Source: Utricularia gibba (Eukaryota; Streptophyta; Magnoliopsida; Lamiales; Lentibulariaceae). Taken from it: a stretch of DNA of 64,000 bases. The stretch's first letter is position 1. The number at the start of each line of letters is the position of its first letter. The position numbers and the translations under genes were made by a program. The notes under the pieces are model-generated. The model saw only the letters and a list, made by a program, of their open reading frames with translations, did not search any database and was not told the origin of the DNA. Shown here in pieces: positions 56,160 through 64,000 of this stretch. The DNA lies in assembly GCA_002189035.1 (NCBI GenBank), contig CM007989.1:4154001-4218000 (forward strand), written 5' to 3'.

Positions 56160-59100
56160 TGTGGTTAGAGAACATACAGTGGACAAGAGTGTTTAGAACA
56201 AACAAAAACAGTGACAATTTTGAAATCATAAGATGAAAGCTAGAGCTACTACTCTGCAATCCTTCGGAGAGATGATCCAAACCTCAGAATTGTTTGGGTG
56301 ATCATCGGTAAATTGATGCAACTGTATATCTTAGTTCGGGGAAATCCATCAGAGAGACGATCCAAACGTTACGAATCACCTCTACTAATTAGAGAAGAGA
56401 TGGAGAATGTTTGTAAATGACATACATAGCAAATTGTATTATTTACAAGCATGACATCGCACAGTAAGTTTTAGCACAGACTCTGTAACTTCACGACAGC
56501 CATATGCAAATATATGGAAACCCTAGACGTATAATCATCCCTTATATGGCAAGTATGTGTGTGCAGAAGTATTGGAAGATATTGGCAGAAGATCATATCT
56601 GAGATTCCTGCTGAGAATACGGGATTACCTTGTATAATTCAGTTTCCCCAAAATAGCAGATTTGTAATTCTATAACTTTGACCATTGTGAATGAAAAGTG
56701 AGAGCTTTCCTGGAACAATTTTTAGTTTCTTCTTTTCTTCAGTGATTATCAAGAAGAGAAAAACATCATCCCCACTTAGAAACTTCTCGATTACAGGTCT
56801 CCAACGAATGGAAACATCATCTCCGGCGTATGTTGGTCAGTTCAACAGACATGAATGTTGGTCCGTGTTGATGGTAACACGGACCGAGGCCGGTTGACTT
56901 GTTAATTTCAGTAGAGGCCATAGGGAAGATAGTTTGAAAATAGCTGACTGACGAGCGAATTGGACCCTGCAAGCAAGATTTGGTTCAACGAATCTCGCAA
57001 CTAAACAACAGATCTCTTCTTCATAACCCACAAGGTGAGACTCCGTAACCAAAACCAAGGAATTGTAATCCAGGTCATCTGAGATAGCCTTTTTCTGGAA
57101 AGGTTAGAGCTTTACTAGACGATGGAGAATAGGGTGATCGGGGGTTGGAATGTTCGACATGGACTCCACCCAACTACCTTGTTGTCAAACACGTACCTTA
57201 CATACGACAAGACAAGTAAATAACCACGGTACCGGAGATCATGAACCAAACTCAAATCTTATACTAACTTTCTATCAAAATAATACTCTCCTATAACAGT
57301 CACAACAATAATGATTTAATTTACATGACTATAAAGTAGTATAATTTGGTAATTCGTAAACCTTTCGCCTATTTCAAATCTTGGAAGATAATAAGTGATC
57401 AACTAAATTAAAAAACTGATATATTTTAGTCAAATATAATTACTACATTATCCTTAATACAATATATATATATTTTGCTTATTTGTTTGTTAAATATATT
57501 TATTTATTTTCTATATTATATAGTATCATTTTTAACATAATAAAAATAACTATTTATATTCATTAAAATTAAATATAAACTTACATCTATTTACAAAATT
57601 CAAATTAAATGAAAATTAATAATATTTTCACTACTTTTAATCATTTATTTTTAATTTTTTTAATGTTATTTTTGAATTATTTATTTTGATAAAAAGTATA
57701 ATTTATAATAATTAAGAATACCAAAAAAATGAAAAACAAAAGACGAGTAATTAATAATATACGTGTATTAAACAAAATAATATCATCCATATGCTCAAAA
57801 AATAAATATGTAATTAGTATACATATATAAGTTAATAAGAGAACAATATATTTGTAAATTTCGATATAAATTTTATATACTATTTATATTAATACAAACA
57901 TGGATTATAAACTACGAGCATAATTTACATATAATCTAAGTTCGTGATATAGTCATAAACAATTTTATGTGTGTATCAAAAAGTCATATGAGTGTAACTT
58001 ATGCACACTAAGACATCAAATTATTGGTGAATTATATGCTTCTCCCCTATGGTACATCAAAAACATGTGTCCCGTTATCACGTCATCCTGCGTAGAAGTG
58101 GGATGGGATTATGAGTTTTTAATATAATTTGTTTTTTAATTATTGAAGAAACTGACAGCTCCCAGGATTCCCAATACCGACAACAGGAATCCTTCAACAA
58201 ACAACAACGTTGAGTCGGAACCAAAACCTACACTCTCCGGTTTCACACGCGCTCCGGGCCGGACTACTCGAGTTAGGCAGCGAGGTAGTCCAGGCGGTGC
58301 CCAAGATCAGCCATACACGGTGTCGTCAGCGTGGCGCGCGTGTGGTCAGCGCCACCGGGAACGTGAAAATACGTCACCCCAACTCGCCGGCGGGCCATGA
58401 CAGATGTGCCATTACAGAGCATGCCGTACGTGAGGCAGTCGATCGTGGAAGAGAAGGGACCGCAGGTGGATCCTACTCCTGTATGGGTGTCTTCAGGACA
58501 GCCAATGGAGCCTCCGGTCCACCGGAGAGCCACTGGATGGTCCCGGTATGTGACATCAGCATCATAGCGGACAATGTACAAAAAAGTCACGTAACACAGA
58601 ATTTCTGATTTAAATCTTGTCCACAGTTACCCCCCACTTACCCTTTTAAAACAGTTGAGTGCATTTATTATAATATAATTTTCACATCAACATCAAATAA
58701 AACAAAACTAAATATTTGAAATTTATTTCATACCCTGTCGTGCACGGATCCAACTTCGAGAAAGGGGAGAAAATTAAAATAGGAAGGTATTTGAAAACTC
58801 AGAAACTAAAATAAAACCAAATCAAAATTCAAAAAAATAATGAATATTCAAATATATTATAATTAGATACAAATATTTCGATACATTTTCGTATTCATAA
58901 CTCAATCAATATTTTTTATATGTTAAATTATACTTTATTAGGATTGTAGTTAATTCGAATCTAAACCATGATTTCGATTCAATATTCATACTTTTCTTAT
59001 GGTTCCAGTTTAGGACTGAAAACGTACGATTTTAAGTCAATTCGTTATTTTTGGAATCGAGAAACTATTGATCCAATGCATTTGGAACCGACAATTAGAA

Positions 59101-61930
59101 CTATCATTTGTGGTATGATAATGAACCATTGTATCTAATTGGAGAAAAGTTAATATTTTTGAAAATGTTTATCGATTTGCACATAAGTCGTTATGAGCAA
59201 CTGAAACAATTTTAAAAAAACATTGTGTTTATTAAGTACTCCCAAAAACTCATTTGGATGCATAGAAAATATTTAACAGTTTTAAAGGTATTTTTAGACA
59301 TACATAAAAGATCTTTTACATATCCGAAACTATAATTTTTATTTACATTAATTTTTAATATTTAAAATCATGATTTAAAGCTAAACCATACAGTTCAATT
59401 CAAAGTTTATGATTTCGATTTTGATTTGATTCAAAGTTAATAATTCTAGTTTCGAATCAAATTATGTAATTCGGTTCAACACCGAAATCTGAATCGAATT
59501 TGACATTGAACCATAATTTATAAACCATGGGTTAAATGAAACCAATTGATTCAAAACCGGTAATAACATGATAAACGAAAAATTCACACGTCGTAAATGT
59601 AAATCTTCCTATCAAAAAAATTTATAACATAATACATATTCAAGCATAAAACAATTATAAGCATAGTAATTAGGATCGAACACGAAGAGCAGGTGCTTGT
59701 TATATGAAAGTTAATGCATAAAATCAGTGTCATGTTAGTAAAATTGGTCTTAGTTAGGACTAAGGTAGAACTAAAATGAAATACAGTAAAAAAAAGTAAT
59801 AAGTTCTGGAGTTCGGTTGTTTTTGGAATGAAATGCGTGATGACTTGGGACTCATAGGGGATGTATACTCATCACTAAATAAGTCTATACAAACTACAAA
59901 TCATAAAACTAACTCACAAGGTGTAGGTCTACCCGAACTCTTGTTTTTCCCCCTAATCTTTGGTGTATGTCTAATTAGGGTTGTTAAGTTAGGTTTCACT
60001 ACTTCCCCCTCCTGAATCTATCTTGTTTTGTTAAGTAAGTGACGTGGCTTATGGATGTTTAAATATAAAGATTGAATAACATGTTTCTACCCTTTTCACC
60101 CAAGTCACCCTCTAAATACTTAGCCACTTATACTTGAAACAAACGAAAATAGAAAATAAAACATCATCCACAATGCATTTATGTCTCAGTCGAGTACTAG
60201 AAGATAAACAAACAGTAAATTGAAATGTTCGACAGAAAACTAGAAAATGTCGTTAGCTAATCTTAGCTATGAGTAATAATCCTTGGAAAACAGAAAATAA
60301 TCTTCAAGCATAAGCTTAGTTCATGTTCGTCTTTCTCGTTCTTCCTCCTCAGAAAATCTTCTCCAAAAAGTTGTTCGTGAGTCTCCAAGGTGAGATCTAT
60401 CTTCTCTCTCCAACTTTACTTACTTTTGTTCAAAATCTTCCTTTTTATTTCTTGGATTTTGTGTGTACTAATTTTCAGACTTTTGGACTTATCTTCTACC
60501 ATTACACTGTGCATATTCGGCTCCTTGGGATTTGTGTTGCGACTTGTACTACATTGCTCAAAAAAGACTATTAGAAGTTTGGGATTAAATCGTAGATTTA
60601 GTTCTAACTAAGATTAAAATAACGTAAATATGTTACTTTGTGCAAAAATATAGAAATTGATAGTAAAATCTGATTTTTGTAGCACAATATGAGTAATTAC
60701 TATGATCTCAATCACTCAAAAATATGTGTTATCACAACACTATATTTTTATAATGATGTGATATAGTTTCTGTGTTTTGAGTTTATTATGTCATTTTTTA
60801 AATTTGGATGTTTATTATATTACAAATTATTATGGAGGCCTTGGTGGGTGGACTGCAAATAAATGTAATTGATGAGGGTAGATGCAGGGGGAACACAGCA
60901 CACTTGCCGATCGTCGGATGGATGAGCGGTCCAAGTGCTTCCACGTGGCAAGAATCTGTCTCTATAAAAGTATAACCCGCATAAATACTTGGGTCCGGTG
61001 GAACATTCAAGTTTAATTCATGTTGAATAGCAAACATTTATTATAAGTCAGATGAGAATAATATTCAATATCATATATTAAATTTTTGAATACTTTATTT
61101 ATTAATCTTTAAATCAAGACTAATCGCATATTTTTGTGTTATTTAATCTTATGATGTTATGATGTTAAAATACTATATTTCTTAATTGAAAAAGCTTTTT
61201 TCTTGTATTATTTTTTTATTCTTTCAATTTTCTTAATAAAGGAGTTTTTATATTCAATTTTTCATAAAAAAATATTCCAATTCAAAAGGTATATCTTTTG
61301 GAAATTTTAACAATAATTTTGTATAATATGACATATCTATAATTTTTTATAAAATTTTGAATGTAAATATTTTGATAATTTTATTTCTAAATTTCTCATT
61401 GTTTTACAAACTAGATCCACCACATATAGGGACTGTTCTAATTTTAAAATTTTTAAAAGTAATTTTGTCTAATTTTTAGAAACTTTAATATTTATTCTTT
61501 TTAAAATTTTTATAAACTTTAAAATTTTTAGACACATTAAATAGATTTAAATTACAATATTTTAATCTTTTAAAATGATTATATATAATTAAATACAATT
61601 TTATAATAAAAATGGTTAATCTCAAAACTAATATGAATAAATAAAATATATTATCAAAAGTCACATTATTAATATAAAAAAAATTCATCCGCCCGCCAAT
61701 GGCGGCTGTGCCTACCAACAGCAAAAGAGAACGTTGTCATTGTTTTGTCGTTTCTTATTATTTTATAAAAAGAATATTTCGATAAAAAAAATATTTTTAT
61801 TTGAAAGTAGGTGCGGTCATTAGTGAATGACCCGAATGAACGTTAATGCGATTCGGGTCGGGTCGAATGTTATGCAACTGCTCCGTTAGGCTGATACTAC
61901 TGTGTTGAATCCGGGAGCTTCGTTTTTGTA
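56160..61930. other. Long AT-rich gene-poor stretch
   Basis: About 5.8 kb without a gene I can support. It includes a GC-richer island at 58140-58620 with overlapping ORFs on both strands (no family recognised) and a TATA-like CTATAAAAGTATAA near 60961, with no gene next to it. Flanks are very AT-rich. No LTR, TIR or tandem array was clear. Confidence 0.5.
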
Positions 61931-61941
61931 TCTCCCCCAGC

Positions 61942-61949
61942 TATAAATA
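61942..61949 (+). promoter_or_regulatory. TATA box of the MYB gene
   Basis: TATAAATA is 46 bp upstream of the ATG, implying a very short 5' leader. Confidence 0.6.
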
Positions 61950-61994
61950 CCGCCATGTGCGTCCTCAAACGTCCCGACGTTTGTCGGGGAAACA

Positions 61995-62770
61995 ATGGGG
62001 AAATCCCCTTGTTGTGCTAAAGTTGGGCTGAGACGAGGTCCATGGTCTGCCAAAGAAGACGCTCTTCTTTCGAGTTACGTTCAGCAACATGGCGGAGGCC
62101 GATGGCGATCCCTGCCGGAAAAAGCAGGTGACTCTCGCATTCTGCTTCTGATTCTGATTCATTCTACATGGGAGCGCTGTGATTCACGTCTTCTGTGTTG
62201 TTCTTAGGTCTGCAGCGGTGCGGGAAGAGTTGCCGATTGAGGTGGATGAACTATCTCCGGCCGGGGATAAAGCGAGGGAACATGAGTGAGGCGGAGATAG
62301 ATCTCATCGTACGTCTCCACCGTCTGCTCGGGAACCGCTGGTCGCTCATCGCGGGTCGGATACCAGGCCGAACCGACAATGAAATCAAGAACTATTGGAA
62401 CACCTATCTCCACAAGAAGATGGCCCCATCATCGCTTTCGGAAAATCAGAAACCGACTGTCCGCAGATCACCTGGTGAACCCAATAACAATAATCAAAGT
62501 GATACTCCGAGGACTACCCTTTATGCCCCTAAAGCAGTACGGATTTCTTCCCCGACCAGCATCTCCAGAAAGGTGGAACCGCCGCCTCCCCCGCCACCGG
62601 TAACACCGCCGCCTCCCCCGCCACCGGTAACACCGCCGCCGCCACCACTGTCGCTTGATGGTATGCAGGAAGATTTACTGGGTCTGGGTTGGAGAATGCT
62701 GCCGGGAGTTTCCGATGGCGAGGTGATGCTAGAGAAGGTGTACGACGAGTACTTGCAGCTTCTTTATTAA
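61995..62770 (+). CDS. R2R3-MYB transcription factor with bHLH-interaction motif
   Basis: Two exons, 61995-62127 and 62208-62770, giving 231 residues. The R2 repeat ([20 protein letters not shown] ... [11 protein letters not shown], then [13 protein letters not shown]) and R3 repeat ([20 protein letters not shown], then [20 protein letters not shown]) have the regular tryptophans, with R3's first Trp replaced as usual. Within R3 the bHLH-binding signature [DE]L-x2-[RK]-x3-L-x6-L-x3-R is complete ([20 protein letters not shown]). Such MYBs pair with bHLH and WD40 proteins to control flavonoid pigments or epidermal cell fate. The tail is proline-rich (PPPPPPPVT twice), ending [13 protein letters not shown]. 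The usual second intron in R3 is missing. Subgroup not settled. Confidence 0.92.
62579..62632 (+). repeat. Two perfect 27-bp repeats in the MYB coding region
   Basis: The 27-bp unit (starts CCGCCGCCTCCCCCGCC) occurs twice without change, encoding two PPPPPPPVT blocks; a third partial, changed copy follows. Confidence 0.9.
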
Positions 62771-64000
62771 TCGATCTCGCTCTTTTACCTTCACTTCATC
62801 TCCCCTTTCAAAAAAAAAAAAAAAACATTTTCAATCATTTGATATTATAATAAAACTAGTGCACATTTTCATTATTTCAACTATAGCCGTGTTTTAAATT
62901 TTATAATATTAAAAAAATAAAAATAGAAATTCAATTATGAGTTATTTTTTAAAATTAAGATGTTTTTTGAGGATGAAATCGATAGAAATAATAATAAATC
63001 TCAAAAGTAAAAAAAACGTTAATTTTGATTTCTAACATGAATACATTATAAATTCAAAAAGGTTATTTTTTATTCAATTAGAAGTAAAAACTAAATAATG
63101 TTTCAAAAGTAAAAATAGCCTCCAAACATTTTCCAAATCATTACAGTATTATTCGTTTTATTAATTTATTAAAATAATTCTATTTAGGATATGTTTACTG
63201 TGCCTCCGAAAAACAACTCTTAAAAAATTATTCTAAAATCTTTTCCGTTTTTATTGGAGCATGGATTCATCATCTTCTCAAAAAAAAAAAAAAAATCAAA
63301 ATAATTTACTATTTTATCTTCATATGAACATAACCAGCACTTGTTTTGTTTGAGAATAAATTCGAGCTACACAAAAAATATTCTTAATTTTTTAAGATTT
63401 TAATCTTTAATCGTTTTATAGTAAAATCAGAAATAGATTCCATGATTAACTTTAGAAATTATTGAATTTAATAAATCTATATTTCAAAGACTAAATAAGA
63501 GATTAATTAAAAAATTATACTATTTATTTTTTTTATCTATTCTAAAAATACATTTGTATCATAATATTAAGTTATATAATAATTTAATTTATTAAACTTT
63601 ACAATATATATTATTTTAATAGATTTTATAATATAATTTTATATTATCTTACAAAATAGTTTTACAATGATTCAATTTCACTTAATGGACAACTATCATT
63701 CGGAGCAGCTAACCTTACACAAGAACTCTATTGCAATCATTCATTTTCTCATCCTTGTCGCCTATGGCCTGAATGCAATAGGTTATATGGGATATGGATA
63801 GTCATAATCTAAAAAATAATTTTATTTTACATAATTTGAAATACAGTTTCAAATTACAAAATAATGACTTACTTATATTGAAATAATAAGTTGAGATTAT
63901 GGATATTAATTTTTTACATGAATTTTTAACCGAATTAAAAATGATTATATAATAAATAAAATCTCATTATTTTAGTATCATAAGCTCGAACAGGTTGCCC
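62771..64000. other. AT-rich DNA downstream of the MYB gene
   Basis: An A run near 62809-62825 and another near 63281-63296, otherwise AT-rich sequence with no gene or RNA that I can support. Confidence 0.5.

Noticed and set aside
58143-58608. Protein genes on both strands of the GC island
   Set aside because: Overlapping open frames on both strands are expected in GC-rich DNA; low-complexity residues and no known domain.
60323-60611. Overlapping hydrophobic ORFs
   Set aside because: They come from T-rich sequence, which gives Phe/Leu codons; no motif and two frames at the same place.

Overview
This window is nuclear DNA of a flowering plant. The evidence is spliced plant genes with GT..AG introns (a MIKC-type MADS-box gene, LHP1, an R2R3-MYB, a GRAS/SCL protein, a SIAMESE-related inhibitor, an AG-peptide), a plant-type U2 snRNA gene with USE/TATA promoter and 3' box, AT-rich intergenic DNA, and Ty1/copia, Ty3/gypsy, hAT and PIF/Harbinger transposons. 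I cannot name the species.

Layout. 1-6.0 kb: 3' end of a 4'-phosphopantetheinyl transferase gene, a GRAS/SCL gene of the LISCL type with one apparent single-base frameshift, and a small SIAMESE-related CDK inhibitor behind three G-boxes. 6.6-31.65 kb: a block of transposons. It holds a copia element (214-bp LTRs, TSD ACTTC) whose gag is split by a decayed hAT element (8-bp TSD GTCCAGAC), a 4,993-bp PIF/Harbinger element (TSD TAA) carrying a hairpin minisatellite, and a 10,075-bp Tat-type gypsy element (532-bp LTRs, TSD ATCAA) on the minus strand. The gypsy element carries an intron-containing, coiled-coil gene on the opposite strand, with its own TATA-like box. 31.8-32.1 kb: a U2 snRNA gene immediately beyond the gypsy element.

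33-53.3 kb is gene-rich: plastid-type J-domain protein (-), PREY/Trm112-like protein (+), AGL15/AGL18-like MADS-box gene (+, 8 exons), AGP23-like AG-peptide (+), an unassigned mitochondrial membrane protein (+), a SpoU/TrmL-type RNA methyltransferase (-, 7 exons), LHP1/TFL2 (-, 6 exons), a 3-4 kb stretch with no recognisable gene, PIG-P (-, 4 exons), and eIF3b (-, 11 exons, one apparent single-base frameshift in a G run). Two hAT-type MITEs with perfect 8-bp TSDs sit here.

53.9-64 kb is sparse: a duplicated scrap of eIF3b exon 3, an orphan Harbinger-type Myb/SANT gene, a release-factor pseudogene, about 5.8 kb of AT-rich DNA, and an R2R3-MYB gene with a bHLH-interaction motif and a proline-rich tandem repeat.

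Most cellular genes are unrelated housekeeping or regulatory genes that merely lie next to each other; plant genes are not in operons. Exon models below were built by hand from splice consensus and reading-phase consistency; where I give a total length, the exon phases add up. I see no clear evidence of a wholly new system. The most unusual item is the antisense multi-exon gene inside the gypsy element.
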